Positions 9,119-18,206 of a stretch of DNA of 64,000 bases are shown here, piece by piece. Made by a program: the position numbers and the translations under genes. The stretch spans positions 372,001-436,000 of the forward strand of contig NZ_JANIET010000001.1 in assembly GCF_024506435.1 (NCBI RefSeq), in the 5' to 3' direction. The notes below the pieces were generated by a model that had not been told where the DNA came from, searched no databases, and was given only the letters and a program-made list of their open reading frames with translations. The DNA is from Pantoea trifolii. GTDB lineage: Bacteria; Pseudomonadota; Gammaproteobacteria; Enterobacterales; Enterobacteriaceae. How positions within the stretch are numbered: the first letter of the stretch is position 1; every line of letters starts with the position of its first letter.

Positions 9119-10441
9119 ATGCAGCTGTTTTCCTCTTCAGATAAAACACTCTGGCGGCTAGCGCTGCCGATGATCCTGTCAAATATCACCGTCCCGTTAC
9201 TGGGCGTGGTGGATACCGCCGTTATTGGTCATCTCGATAGCCCGATTTACCTCGGTGGCGTCGCCGTGGGCACAACAGCGACCAGCTTCATCTTTATGCT
9301 TCTGCTATTCCTGCGCATGAGCACCACCGGATTGACCGCTCAGGCATTTGGCGCCAATGACAAAACCGCGCTGGCGCGCGCCTTAACGCAACCGCTGCTG
9401 ATTGCCCTGGTTTTTGGCGTGCTGTTTATGGTGCTGCGAACGCCGGTAAGCAGCCTGGCGGCAGCTTTAATGGGCGGCAGCCCGGAAGTGCAGCAGCAGG
9501 CGCAAATATTTATTGAGATTCGCTGGCTGAGTGCCCCCGCAACCTTAGCCAATTTGGTGATTCTTGGCTGGCTGCTAGGCGTGCAGTATGCGCGCGCACC
9601 GATGGTGCTGCTGATCATCGGCAATCTGGTGAATATCCTGCTTGATCTGCTGTTCGTCCTCAAACTGCATTGGGGTGTGGCTGGCGCGGCGGCGGCCACC
9701 GCGCTGGCAGAATATGTCACGCTGGGCGTGGGTTTGTGGATGGTGGCGCGCGTGCTGAAGATGCGCGGTATCCATTTTACTCTGCTTAAAAGCAGTTGGC
9801 GTGGCGATGCGGCGCGGCTATTCCGCCTCAATCGCGACATCATGCTGCGTTCTTTGATGCTGCAAATTTGCTTCGCGTCACTCACCATCCTTGGCGCGCG
9901 GATTGGCCCGGATGTGGTGGCGGTCAATGCGGTGCTGTTGATGTTTCTCACTTTTACCGCATACGCGCTGGATGGTTTTGCCTATGCGGTTGAAGCCTGT
10001 TCGGGTGAAGCGGTTGGGGCCAAAGATCGCAGTAGGCTGTTGCTGATTTGGCATGCGGCTTGTCGGCAGGCTTGCTTCGTTGCAGCAATCTTTGCGCTGA
10101 TTTATGCGTTCACCGGTCCGCAGATTGTGGCGATGCTGACGTCACTGGAAGCGCTACGCGAGATGGCCGATCGCTATCTGATTTGGCAAGTGATTCTGCC
10201 GCTGATTGGCGTCTGGTGTTATTTGCTGGATGGCATGTTTATCGGCGCGACGCGCGGTCGTGAGATGCGCAACAGCATGGTGATAGCGGCAATCGGCTAC
10301 GGTCTAGCGCTGCTCACATTGCCATGGCTCGGTAATCACGGTTTATGGCTGGCAGTGACGGTGTTCCTGGCGTTACGCGGACTGACGCTGTGGCTGATTT
10401 GGCGCGGTCACTGGCTGCGCAATAGCTGGTTCAACGCCTGA
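9119..10441 (+). CDS. dinF: MATE-family transporter DinF
   Basis: A 440-residue inner-membrane protein with 12 predicted helices, of the multidrug and toxin extrusion family. Readable conserved pieces include LPMILSNITVPLLGVVDTAVIG near the N terminus and QVILPLIGVWCYLLDGMFIGA near residue 360. It follows lexA on the same strand and is probably SOS-induced by read-through. The gap to lexA, 136 bases, is far wider than in E. coli, so an extra promoter is possible. Substrate is not certain; protection from oxidative stress and bile salts has been reported for E. coli DinF. Confidence 0.93.
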   Translation: MQLFSSSDKTLWRLALPMILSNITVPLLGVVDTAVIGHLDSPIYLGGVAVGTTATSFIFMLLLFLRMSTTGLTAQAFGANDKTALARALTQPLLIALVFGVLFMVLRTPVSSLAAALMGGSPEVQQQAQIFIEIRWLSAPATLANLVILGWLLGVQYARAPMVLLIIGNLVNILLDLLFVLKLHWGVAGAAAATALAEYVTLGVGLWMVARVLKMRGIHFTLLKSSWRGDAARLFRLNRDIMLRSLMLQICFASLTILGARIGPDVVAVNAVLLMFLTFTAYALDGFAYAVEACSGEAVGAKDRSRLLLIWHAACRQACFVAAIFALIYAFTGPQIVAMLTSLEALREMADRYLIWQVILPLIGVWCYLLDGMFIGATRGREMRNSMVIAAIGYGLALLTLPWLGNHGLWLAVTVFLALRGLTLWLIWRGHWLRNSWFNA

Positions 10442-10605
10442 ATAAGCGAAGCGTAACCTACAGATTAATCTGTATTTCTCTGCAAACTGCGAAGCGGCTA
10501 CTACAATTACCTTATACGGCGCACATGAGTAGCGCGTTGTCTGGGTATATCGCCAGCTAAGCAGGCAATATATCTATCTCACTCAGGATGTAGTGGAGGA
10601 TTATT

Positions 10606-10818
10606 ATGAACAAAGACGAAGCGAGCGGAAACTGGAAGCAGTTTAAAGGTAAGTTTAAAGAAAAGTGGGGCAAGCTTACCGATGACGATATGACGGTGAT
10701 CGAAGGTAAACGCGATCAGCTGGTCGGTAAAATCCAGGAACGCTACGGTTATGCAAAAGACCAGGCCGAACAAGAAGTTAAGGACTGGGAAAGCACCAAT
10801 AAAGATTACCGCTGGTAA
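10606..10818 (+). CDS. yjbJ: CsbD-family stress protein YjbJ
   Basis: A 70-residue hydrophilic, charged protein of the CsbD family (PF05532), with the typical NWKQFKGKFKEKWGKLTDDD core. It has a good ribosome-binding site (GGAGG) ahead of the ATG. Family members are abundant in stationary phase and under stress; a molecular function is not established. It lies between dinF and zur as in E. coli. Confidence 0.93.
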   Translation: MNKDEASGNWKQFKGKFKEKWGKLTDDDMTVIEGKRDQLVGKIQERYGYAKDQAEQEVKDWESTNKDYRW

Positions 10819-10892
10819 TTGCCCCTGAGGAAGATGCTCCTACCCGCCAATCATTTAGCGTAGTGATTGGCCCGGCACAAGGACGTGCCTCT

Positions 10893-11411
10893 CTATTTTC
10901 TTACCCGTTTTTTTCCCTCAACCTGATGATCATGCTCGCAGCTTTCATGATGCGTGCAAGCCGCCACTTCTGCGCAGCTCTCACACAGGCCATGTGCCTC
11001 AATCACGGTATGACGCAAAGAAAATCCCGCCTGATCCGCTAACCCAGCAATGGTCTTTTCAACACCATGAGCATGTTTTTCAGTCACTGCCGCGCAACCG
11101 TCACACACCAACATCACTGAAGTATGTGCCGGCTCATCAAAATGATGACAAACCACATAGCTGTTATTCGACTCAACGCGATGAATAAATCCCTGTTCCA
11201 GCAGGAAATCCAGCGCACGATAAATGGTAGGCGGTTTAGCTTGCGGTTCACTGACGCGCAGCTGATCCAGCAAATCGTAAGCGCTTATCGAACCATTCTG
11301 CTCTGCCATCAAGCGCAGCACTTCGGCGCGCTGAGTGGTGAGGCGCACGCCGCGATCAAGGCAAAGTGATTCAGCCTGGGTAAGAAGTTGTTCTGGCGTG
11401 AGGTTTGACAT
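10893..11411 (-). CDS. zur: Zinc uptake regulator Zur
   Basis: A 172-residue Fur-family repressor of zinc uptake genes. Structural zinc ligands Cys103, Cys106, Cys143 and Cys146, and the regulatory-site residues His77, Cys88, His96 and Glu111, all fall at the same numbering as in E. coli Zur. A histidine/cysteine-rich tail follows (CTHHESCEHDH). The start is taken at the second of two nearby ATGs because GGAG is 8 bases upstream of it; a longer reading frame extends further but is not conserved. Confidence 0.96.
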   Translation of the reverse strand: MSNLTPEQLLTQAESLCLDRGVRLTTQRAEVLRLMAEQNGSISAYDLLDQLRVSEPQAKPPTIYRALDFLLEQGFIHRVESNNSYVVCHHFDEPAHTSVMLVCDGCAAVTEKHAHGVEKTIAGLADQAGFSLRHTVIEAHGLCESCAEVAACTHHESCEHDHQVEGKKRVRK

Positions 11412-11862
11412 AAGCATTCTCCGGGTTGCAGGTGATGTTATTTTATCACACAAATTTTTACGCTGCTGTGATTGCTTATTTTCCTTAAACTCCTGCAGAA
11501 AACTCCCACCAATCAATCGATTATCCTTCCTGTTAACCCAACAACATTGTTGCAACCATTATGTCTGAAAAATCCGTCCAGCCAGACAGCGCAACGGCTA
11601 CAAGGATTTTGCTTTGCAACTCACCGGGTTAGCGTATAAGGTTCAAAAGGTCTTAAGTAATTTCTGGTATCAATTTATTCACTGTTAATTTTTCTGCATA
11701 TAAACACAGCAGAATGGTGCTTACGCATCCAATTCTGCGAATAGCAGTGCTATTTCCTTTTAATTCACAGCAATGAAGCGTTAGCCAGGGTTCAGAATGG
11801 CGGCTAACTAAACTTTCAGTCGGTGAGTGATTCAGCGACATTTCAAAGGTGATGGCAGGCTC
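11412..11862. other. Gene-free segment between zur and the TraF-like gene
   Basis: These 451 bases are AT-rich and carry the divergent promoters of zur and the outer-membrane gene. No coding frame with a family match, no strong hairpin and no repeat copy was seen. Confidence 0.5.
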
Positions 11863-13113
11863 ATGGCGAAGACATTATTCAGGCACAAAAAAGTAGCTTA
11901 TCTTGTTGGTTTGAATGCAGTATTTCTTTCTTCCTCAGCTCTGGCAGCAGGTACATGGTATGACGCGCGTAACGATGCGATGGGCGGTACCGGCGTAGCC
12001 TCTTCCACCTGGAGTTCCGCAGTGCTGGCTAACCCAGCATTGATGACCAAGGCGCAGCCTGAAGACAACGTTAGCATCATTCTTCCATCAGCCGGTGCAC
12101 AGGTTACCGATAAAGACAAATTGATTGATCGCGTCGACGACATTACCGATACCGTTGATCGTTATCAGGATGAGCTTCGGGACTTTTCTCTCGAAGATTA
12201 TTTAAATGGCTATCCAGAGGTGAAAGCTGCTGCGGGTGATATGGCTAACCAGCTCAGTCAGTTACGTGGTAATAAAGCCCATGCTACCGCAGGTGTAGCA
12301 CTAGCCGTCACTGTTCCAAATGAAACCCTACCTTTTGCCTTTATAACTAAAGCGTACGGTACCGCATTGGTACGTGCCAATGTGGCAGACAGCGATATCA
12401 CTTACCTTCGCGGCATTTCAGATGGCACTATTCCTCTGACGCCGGGCGCTGAAGATAACTTGCGCTCCAGCGCCAATGGGCTGGCGGCTTTGATCACCGA
12501 TTATGGTGTGTCAGTTGCGCATGAGTTCTCGATTGCTGGCCATCCAGTTTCTGTCGGCGTGACGCCAAAGCTACAGAAAACCTGGCTGTATAACTACACC
12601 GCGAGTATCTACAACTACGACAAGAGCGACATTAACAGCAGTCGCTATCGCAGCAGCGATACCGGTTTCAACGTGGATGCTGGCGTTGCAACGGATTTCG
12701 GTGAGAACTGGACCTTCGGTGTGACTGGGCAAAACCTGATCTCGCGCGATATCGACACCAAAGAGGTGAACGGCTACCGCGATACTTACCAAATTCGTCC
12801 ACTGGTTACGACCGGGCTTTCCTGGAATAGCGGGCCGCTCACGTTGGCCGGTGATGTTGATCTAACTGAAACTAAACGCTTTAAATCGGAAGACAGCAGC
12901 CAATATGCTGGCGTAGGTGCGGAGTATCGTGTGCTGGATTGGCTGGCGCTGCGTGCCGGTTATCGTGCCGATCTGAAGTCGAACGATACTGACGTGTTCA
13001 CCGCCGGTTTAGGTGTGTCACCGTTCAACAATACCGTTCATCTCGATCTGGCCGGTTCTGTGGGTAAAGACAACACCGTGGGTGCGATGCTGCAGCTCGG
13101 ATTTAACTTCTAA
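11863..13113 (+). CDS. Outer-membrane beta-barrel protein of the TraF/FadL-like type
   Basis: A 416-residue protein with an N-terminal signal peptide ending LSSSALAAG, a mature start GTWYDARNDAMGGTGVAS typical of the conjugal-transfer TraF_2 family (PF13729), and a C-terminal phenylalanine (LQLGFNF) as expected of an outer-membrane barrel. The middle and C-terminal thirds alternate polar and aromatic residues in barrel-like strands. The start is the ATG with GGCAGG just upstream; an in-frame ATG 12 codons earlier has no signal-peptide logic. Despite the family name it sits among chromosomal housekeeping genes and nothing nearby suggests conjugation. Function is unknown; FadL-like transport of hydrophobic compounds is one option. 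Confidence 0.75.
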   Translation: MAKTLFRHKKVAYLVGLNAVFLSSSALAAGTWYDARNDAMGGTGVASSTWSSAVLANPALMTKAQPEDNVSIILPSAGAQVTDKDKLIDRVDDITDTVDRYQDELRDFSLEDYLNGYPEVKAAAGDMANQLSQLRGNKAHATAGVALAVTVPNETLPFAFITKAYGTALVRANVADSDITYLRGISDGTIPLTPGAEDNLRSSANGLAALITDYGVSVAHEFSIAGHPVSVGVTPKLQKTWLYNYTASIYNYDKSDINSSRYRSSDTGFNVDAGVATDFGENWTFGVTGQNLISRDIDTKEVNGYRDTYQIRPLVTTGLSWNSGPLTLAGDVDLTETKRFKSEDSSQYAGVGAEYRVLDWLALRAGYRADLKSNDTDVFTAGLGVSPFNNTVHLDLAGSVGKDNTVGAMLQLGFNF

Positions 13114-13127
13114 TTCCCTATCTGATA

Positions 13128-13151
13128 ACGGGCGGCTGTGCCGCCCGTTTT
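13128..13151 (+). terminator. Rho-independent terminator of the TraF-like gene
   Basis: Stem ACGGGCGGC and GCCGCCCGT around a TGT loop, followed by TTTT. Confidence 0.85.
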
Positions 13152-13210
13152 GCTGTGGTATGATTGCGCAGTTTCTCATCACTTAACTTACTGCGGATTC
13201 ACTGCGTTTC

Positions 13211-14209
13211 ATGACCGATACTTTCTCCTCGCAACGTTTTTCCATCGCCCCCATGCTCGACTGGACCGATCGCCACTGTCGTTATTTCCACCGTCAGCTG
13301 AGCGGCGACACGCTGCTGTACACCGAAATGGTGACGACCGGTGCGATCATTCACGGTAAAGGCGACTATCTGGCCTACAGCGAGGAAGAGCATCCGCTGG
13401 CGCTGCAGTTGGGGGGCAGCGATCCCGCCGCACTGGCGCAGTGCGCTAAGCTGGCAGAAGAGCGTGGCTACGATGAGATCAACCTCAACGTGGGTTGTCC
13501 GTCCGATCGCGTACAGAATGGTCGTTTTGGAGCCTGCCTGATGGGCGATGCGGCGCTGGTTGCCGACTGCATTAAAGCGATGCGCGATGTGGTAAGCATT
13601 CCAGTGACGGTGAAAACCCGTATTGGCATTGATGAGCAGGACAGCTACGAATTCCTGTGTGATTTTATTGGCACCGTGGCGCAACAGGGCGGCTGCGATA
13701 CCTTTATTATCCACGCACGTAAAGCCTGGCTTTCCGGTTTGAGTCCAAAAGAGAATCGCGAGATCCCGCCGCTCGATTATCCACGCGTTTACCAATTGAA
13801 GCGCGACTTCCCGGCGCTGACCATGGCGATTAATGGCGGCATCAAAACCCTGGAAGAAGCTAAGCTGCATCTGCAGCATATGGATGGCGTGATGATGGGG
13901 CGCGAAGCCTATCAGAATCCGGGTATTCTGGCGCAGGTTGATCGCGAACTGTTTGGCCGCGATACACCGCGCGTCGATCCGGTGGCGGTGGTGCGCTCAA
14001 TGTATCCGTACATTGAAGCTGAATTATCCAAGGGCATGTATCTCGGCCATGTTACGCGCCATATGCTTGGCCTATTCCAGGGCATTCCCGGTGCGCGCCA
14101 ATGGCGTCGTTACTTAAGTGAAAACGCCCATAAACCCGGTGCCGATGTGCGCGTGCTGGAAGCGGCGTTAGCGCTGGTTGCAGATAAGATCCCGCAGGAA
14201 GTGATGTAA
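13211..14209 (+). CDS. dusA: tRNA-dihydrouridine(20/20a) synthase DusA
   Basis: A 332-residue FMN-dependent enzyme that reduces uridines 20 and 20a in the D-loop of tRNA. It has the TIM-barrel start [18 protein letters not shown], the catalytic-cysteine motif [19 protein letters not shown] (Cys96), and the phosphate-binding region [11 protein letters not shown]. Length matches the family core. It sits between the outer-membrane gene and pspG, the E. coli position of dusA. Confidence 0.96.
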   Translation: MTDTFSSQRFSIAPMLDWTDRHCRYFHRQLSGDTLLYTEMVTTGAIIHGKGDYLAYSEEEHPLALQLGGSDPAALAQCAKLAEERGYDEINLNVGCPSDRVQNGRFGACLMGDAALVADCIKAMRDVVSIPVTVKTRIGIDEQDSYEFLCDFIGTVAQQGGCDTFIIHARKAWLSGLSPKENREIPPLDYPRVYQLKRDFPALTMAINGGIKTLEEAKLHLQHMDGVMMGREAYQNPGILAQVDRELFGRDTPRVDPVAVVRSMYPYIEAELSKGMYLGHVTRHMLGLFQGIPGARQWRRYLSENAHKPGADVRVLEAALALVADKIPQEVM

Positions 14210-14221
14210 TTATCGTCAGGC

Positions 14222-14243
14222 AAGCCGGAGCGTTCCGGCTTTT
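14222..14243 (+). terminator. Rho-independent terminator of dusA
   Basis: Stem AAGCCGGA and TCCGGCTT around a GCGT loop, then TT. A REP-like palindrome begins directly after it. Confidence 0.75.
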
Positions 14244-14267
14244 GTAGGGTGTGCATTCATGCGCACC
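14244..14267 (+). repeat. REP-like palindrome, variant stem (copy B)
   Basis: GTAGGG head followed by arms TGTGCAT and ATGCGCA around a TC loop. Both arms differ from the main family in step, so the stem is kept with one wobble pair. It abuts the dusA terminator. Confidence 0.7.
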
Positions 14268-14382
14268 TGAAAGCCAATAGGATGGTTTTTTTTTGCGCCA
14301 CAAATTAGTTTTTTTCATCACCCTTCCAACCTTGCACTCATCCATTTTTCTTCAAATTCAAGTAGTTAGCTATTATTATAAG

Positions 14383-14398
14383 TTGGCACGCATCTTGT
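14383..14398 (+). promoter_or_regulatory. Sigma-54 promoter of pspG
   Basis: TTGGCACGCATCTTGT matches the -24/-12 consensus (TGGCAC, five bases, TTGC/T). It lies 36 bases before the pspG start. E. coli pspG is transcribed by sigma-54 RNA polymerase with PspF. Confidence 0.88.
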
Positions 14399-14433
14399 AA
14401 TGTTCCTGATGTTATTTACACAGGAGAGCCTTC

Positions 14434-14700
14434 GTGGAAATTCTATTTGTTATCGGCTTTTTTCTGATGCTGCTGTTCACCGGCGTTTCGCTGCTGGGCG
14501 TCATCGCGGCATTGGTGGTGGCGACCGCTTTAATGTTCTTTGGCGGATTGCTGGCAATTGTTATAAAAGTGTTGCCGTGGCTGGTGCTGGCAGTGGCTGT
14601 TGTATGGCTTTATCGCGCATTTACCACACCTTCAGGTGAGGTTAAATTGCGCAGGCTGAAAAGAAAAATCAGCGACTTAGATAGAAGGGACTGGCGCTAA
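14434..14700 (+). CDS. pspG: Envelope-stress membrane protein PspG
   Basis: An 88-residue inner-membrane protein with two to three hydrophobic segments (about residues 2-20, 22-42 and 44-64) and a basic C-terminal tail. It matches PspG in GVSLLGVIAALVVATALMFF. It starts with GTG, preceded by AGGAG. It belongs to the phage-shock response, acting on proton leakage across the inner membrane; the sigma-54 promoter upstream supports the assignment. Confidence 0.92.
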   Translation: MEILFVIGFFLMLLFTGVSLLGVIAALVVATALMFFGGLLAIVIKVLPWLVLAVAVVWLYRAFTTPSGEVKLRRLKRKISDLDRRDWR

Positions 14701-14857
14701 TTGCGGTGACGATCACAGACTCGGAAATTGCTTAGCATAATTCCGCATTTAAACATATTTTTTACTTATGTTTTCTGTCAGGATGATTGGCGTTGTTTCA
14801 AACGAATTCATCGCCGCTGTCCCTACACCAGCGCGAACTATAAAAAAGAAAGAAAAA

Positions 14858-14879
14858 GGGGCTTCCTACGGGAAGCCCC
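14858..14879 (-). terminator. Rho-independent terminator of qorA
   Basis: Read on the minus strand, GGGGCTTCC and GGAAGCCCC pair around a four-base loop and are followed by TTTTT. It lies 16 bases past the qorA stop. Confidence 0.9.
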
Positions 14880-14894
14880 GTTTGCATTTAGCGA

Positions 14895-15878
14895 TCAGGG
14901 AATCAGCAGGCTGGAACCCTGAGTCGCGCGACTCTCCAGCACCTGATGCGCGCGCACTGCGTCACGCAAGGCAAATTTCTGCTGCTCTGGCACGTTAAGC
15001 TGAATTGCCCGGCTGGCGATCAATGAGAACAATTCATTGCTGGCGGCATCCAGTTCTTCACGATTGGTGATGTAGCCGAACAGCGAAGGGCGGGTAACGA
15101 ACAGTGAGCCTTTCTTATTGAGAATGCCAAGATCAACGCCGGTTACCGGACCCGATGCATTACCAAAGCTGACCATTAATCCGTGGCGACGCAGGCTATC
15201 CAGCGAAGGTTCCCAGGTGTCTTTCCCCACCGAGTCATACACTACGGCCACTTTCTCACCGTTGGTCAATTCGTTGACGCGCTTCGCAATATCCTCTTCG
15301 CGATAGTTGATCGTCGCCCAGGCGCCGGCATCTTTGGCAATCTTCGCTTTCTCTGCAGAACCTACCGTGCCAATCAGATGTGCGCCGAGCGCTTTGGCCC
15401 ATTGGCAGGCGATCAAACCCACGCCACCGGCTGCGGCATGGAACAGGAAGATTTCATCGGCTTTCACTTTATAGGTTTGGCGCAGCAGATACTGCACGGT
15501 TAACCCTTTAAGGAAAGAAGCCGCGCCTTGCTCAAAGGAGATGCTGTCCGGCAAGATCACCAGGCGATCTTCCGCCACATTGTGCACTTCGCTATAAGCG
15601 CCGAGCGCGGCCTGGCAATAGACCACGCGATCGCCCGCTTTAAAACGCGTCACCGCCGATCCGACTCGCTTCACCACACCGGCTGCTTCGGTGCCCAAGC
15701 CGGAAGGGAAGCTGCTTTGCGGATACAAGCCGCTGCGCACATAGGTATCAATGTAGTTAATGCCAATCGCCTTGTTTTCCACCTGCACTTCGTGCTCGGC
15801 GGGATCGGCCAGTTCGAAATCGACCCATTGCAGCACATCTGGGCCGCCGTGTTGGTTGAACTGAATACGCTTTGCCAT
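14895..15878 (-). CDS. qorA: NADPH:quinone oxidoreductase QorA
   Basis: A 327-residue zinc-free member of the medium-chain dehydrogenase family that reduces quinones with NADPH. The Rossmann motif AAAGGVGLIACQWAKALGA (about residues 148-166) and the family segment LGTEAAGVVKRVGSAVTRF are visible. No zinc-ligand cysteines occur. It is divergent from dnaB, as in E. coli. Confidence 0.95.
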   Translation of the reverse strand: MAKRIQFNQHGGPDVLQWVDFELADPAEHEVQVENKAIGINYIDTYVRSGLYPQSSFPSGLGTEAAGVVKRVGSAVTRFKAGDRVVYCQAALGAYSEVHNVAEDRLVILPDSISFEQGAASFLKGLTVQYLLRQTYKVKADEIFLFHAAAGGVGLIACQWAKALGAHLIGTVGSAEKAKIAKDAGAWATINYREEDIAKRVNELTNGEKVAVVYDSVGKDTWEPSLDSLRRHGLMVSFGNASGPVTGVDLGILNKKGSLFVTRPSLFGYITNREELDAASNELFSLIASRAIQLNVPEQQKFALRDAVRAHQVLESRATQGSSLLIP

Positions 15879-15951
15879 TCTGACTCCTGTGATTGTTCAT
15901 CCTGGGACGTTATACTTGCGCGTCCCTTTCACGATCGGTAATGCATTCACT

Positions 15952-17358
15952 ATGGCAGGAAATAAACCCACCAACAAATCGAACGAACCCCGCGATCGGC
16001 AGCTGGAAGGCGTGAAAATGCCGCCGCATTCCATAGAAGCGGAGCAGTCGGTGCTCGGTGGGTTGATGCTGGATAATCAGCGCTGGGACAACGTTTCGGA
16101 GCGTGTTGTCGCCAGTGATTTTTTCAACCGCTCGCACCGCATGATTTTCACGGAAATGCAGCGTTTGCTGGAAGCGGGCCAGCCGATCGATTTGATTACA
16201 CTCTCTGAATCGCTGGAAACGCTGGGCGAGTTAGAAATGGCCGGCGGTTTCGCCTATCTGGCCGAGCTGGCTAAAAATACGCCAAGTGCGGCGAACATCG
16301 GCGCTTATGCGGATATCGTGCGTGAACGTGCGGTGGTGCGTGAGATGATCTCGGTGGCGAACCAAATCGCTGATGCCGGTTACGATCCGCAAGGACGCAG
16401 CAGTGAAGATCTGCTCGACTTCGCTGAATCCAACGTTTTCAAAATAGCTGAACAGCGCGCCAATAAAGATCAGGGCCCGCAGAACATCGAGCAGATCCTC
16501 GAAGCCACGGTTTCGCGTATTGAGTCGTTGGTCTCAACGCCGCACGATGGCGTGACCGGCGTCGATACCGGCTATCAGGATTTGAACAAAAAAACCGCCG
16601 GTTTGCAGGGCTCTGATCTGATTATCGTCGCGGCGCGTCCTTCGATGGGTAAAACCACCTTCGCCATGAATTTGTGCGAAAACGCCGCGATGTTGCAGGA
16701 CAAGCCGGTGCTGATTTTCAGTCTGGAGATGCCCAGCGAACAGCTGATGATGCGTATGCTGGCATCACTGTCGCGTGTGGATCAGACGCGTATTCGTACC
16801 GGCCAACTGGAAGATGAAGATTGGGCGCGTATTTCCGCCACCATGGGGATTTTGCTCGAGAAGAAGAACATGTTTATCGATGACTCTTCTGGCCTGACGC
16901 CAACTGAAGTGCGTTCACGCGCGCGCCGCATTTTCCGCGAAAACGGCGGGTTGAGCCTGATCATGATCGACTACCTGCAGCTGATGCGCGTGCCTGCACT
17001 GTCGGATAACCGTACGCTGGAGATCGCCGAGATCTCGCGCTCGCTCAAAGCGCTGGCGAAAGAGCTGAATGTGCCGGTGGTGGCGCTGTCGCAGCTGAAC
17101 CGCTCACTGGAACAACGTGCGGATAAGCGTCCGGTGAACTCGGATCTGCGTGAATCAGGCTCGATCGAGCAGGATGCCGACTTGATCATGTTCATCTATC
17201 GTGACGAGGTGTATCACGAAAACAGCGATCTTAAAGGCATCGCCGAGATCATCCTCGGTAAGCAGCGTAACGGCCCGATCGGTACGGTACGTTTGACCTT
17301 TAATGGCCAATGGTCGCGCTTTGATAACTACGCTGGCCCGCAATACGACGACGAATAA
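15952..17358 (+). CDS. dnaB: Replicative DNA helicase DnaB
   Basis: A 468-residue hexameric 5'-3' helicase of the replication fork. The N-terminal helical domain (about 25-130) is followed by the RecA-like domain with the Walker A motif ARPSMGKTT and the Walker B region LIMIDYLQLM. The end (NYAGPQYDDE) is the same as in E. coli. The start MAGNKP is chosen by homology; the frame is open 21 codons further upstream. No intein or frameshift is present. Confidence 0.98.
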   Translation: MAGNKPTNKSNEPRDRQLEGVKMPPHSIEAEQSVLGGLMLDNQRWDNVSERVVASDFFNRSHRMIFTEMQRLLEAGQPIDLITLSESLETLGELEMAGGFAYLAELAKNTPSAANIGAYADIVRERAVVREMISVANQIADAGYDPQGRSSEDLLDFAESNVFKIAEQRANKDQGPQNIEQILEATVSRIESLVSTPHDGVTGVDTGYQDLNKKTAGLQGSDLIIVAARPSMGKTTFAMNLCENAAMLQDKPVLIFSLEMPSEQLMMRMLASLSRVDQTRIRTGQLEDEDWARISATMGILLEKKNMFIDDSSGLTPTEVRSRARRIFRENGGLSLIMIDYLQLMRVPALSDNRTLEIAEISRSLKALAKELNVPVVALSQLNRSLEQRADKRPVNSDLRESGSIEQDADLIMFIYRDEVYHENSDLKGIAEIILGKQRNGPIGTVRLTFNGQWSRFDNYAGPQYDDE

Positions 17359-17372
17359 CCCTTTCAACCCGG

Positions 17373-17400
17373 ATGCATGCACGTTTTGTGCATGCATTTC
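17373..17400 (+). terminator. Hairpin after dnaB
   Basis: A perfect 10-bp stem ATGCATGCAC / GTGCATGCAT with a GTTTT loop, followed by only a short TTT. It is placed as a terminator, but the same GTGCAT motif recurs around the next gene, so a binding site is an alternative. Confidence 0.5.
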
Positions 17401-17486
17401 ACGTCATCAGAAAATAGTGTTGGACAACCCCGGCTTTAATCAGGTTATCTGTAGCAAAGCGCCCCTTATTTCGCTGTGGAAACAGA

Positions 17487-17978
17487 ATGACTCAGGTAGA
17501 CGATCACGACCTTAAGATATTGACATTACTACAATCTAACGGACGCCTCACCAACCAGGAACTCAGTGATTTAGTCGGACTTTCGGCATCGCAATGTTCA
17601 CGCCGCCGCATCAATCTTGAGCAGGCCAACCTCATTCTCGGCTATCACGCGCGCCTCTCGCCCGACGCGGTTGGCCTTGGCATGGTGGGATTGATTGAAG
17701 TGCGATTGAAAAACCACACGCCCGATTATGAAGAGAGTTTCCATCGCATGGTGGAAGAAGAAGCCGCCATCGTCGATGCCTTTAAAACCACTGGCGATGC
17801 CGACTATCTGCTGAAAGTAGCGGTGGCCGATCTGGCGTCATTGAGCGCACTAATCAGCCAGTTAGTGGCTGGTCATCAAAGCGTGGCGCACGTGAAAACG
17901 TCCGTGGTATTGAGCCGTTTAAAAGAGAACGGTTTGATGATAATCCCGCAGCACAAAACGCGCCAAAAAAGTGCGTGA
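17487..17978 (+). CDS. Lrp/AsnC-family transcriptional regulator
   Basis: A 163-residue protein with an N-terminal winged helix-turn-helix (about residues 8-55, LTNQELSDLVGLSASQCSRR) and a C-terminal RAM-type ligand-binding domain (about 68-145, with ATTGDADYLLKVAV-like core read here as KTTGDADYLLKVAVADL). The family controls amino-acid metabolism and transport. In E. coli alr lies here between dnaB and tyrB; this gene plus the next one occupy that position. It may regulate the YitT-like gene or itself. Confidence 0.9.
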   Translation: MTQVDDHDLKILTLLQSNGRLTNQELSDLVGLSASQCSRRRINLEQANLILGYHARLSPDAVGLGMVGLIEVRLKNHTPDYEESFHRMVEEEAAIVDAFKTTGDADYLLKVAVADLASLSALISQLVAGHQSVAHVKTSVVLSRLKENGLMIIPQHKTRQKSA

Positions 17979-17986
17979 TGTGCTAA

Positions 17987-18124
17987 TCTGGTGCAATTAT
18001 TGCCTTAATAATGCAAAAAACGCGCACCAGAAAACAGATTTGTGCATGGGTTGATGGTTTGAGTCTCAATTGATGCACAAAAACCTGCAATAAAGCGCCT
18101 TAGTTATCAATTGGATAATCGCTG
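17987..18124 (+). other. Inverted-repeat-rich intergenic segment
   Basis: It holds TCTGGTGC (17987) paired with GCACCAGA (18024), and TTTGTGCAT (18039) paired with ATGCACAAA (18073). The strong terminator at 18125 follows. The segment could be a 3' untranslated region, a regulator operator or a small RNA; there is no coding frame. Confidence 0.45.
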
Positions 18125-18170
18125 GCACCCATCGGCGGCGCGCATACGTCGCCGATGTGGTGCGTTTTTT
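18125..18170 (+). terminator. Strong Rho-independent terminator
   Basis: GCACC-CATCGGCG pairs with CGCCGATG-T-GGTGC, a 13-bp stem with one bulged T, and is followed by GTTTTTT. It ends about 190 bases after the Lrp-like gene and 36 bases before the YitT-like gene. Confidence 0.85.
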
Positions 18171-18206
18171 GCATTTGAACCGCATCATTTGCAATGAGAT
18201 TAATCC

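Noticed and set aside
10846..10889. Two hairpins between yjbJ and zur
   Set aside because: GCCAATCA/TGATTGGC and GGCAC/GTGCC can pair, but neither is followed by a proper T run on either strand.
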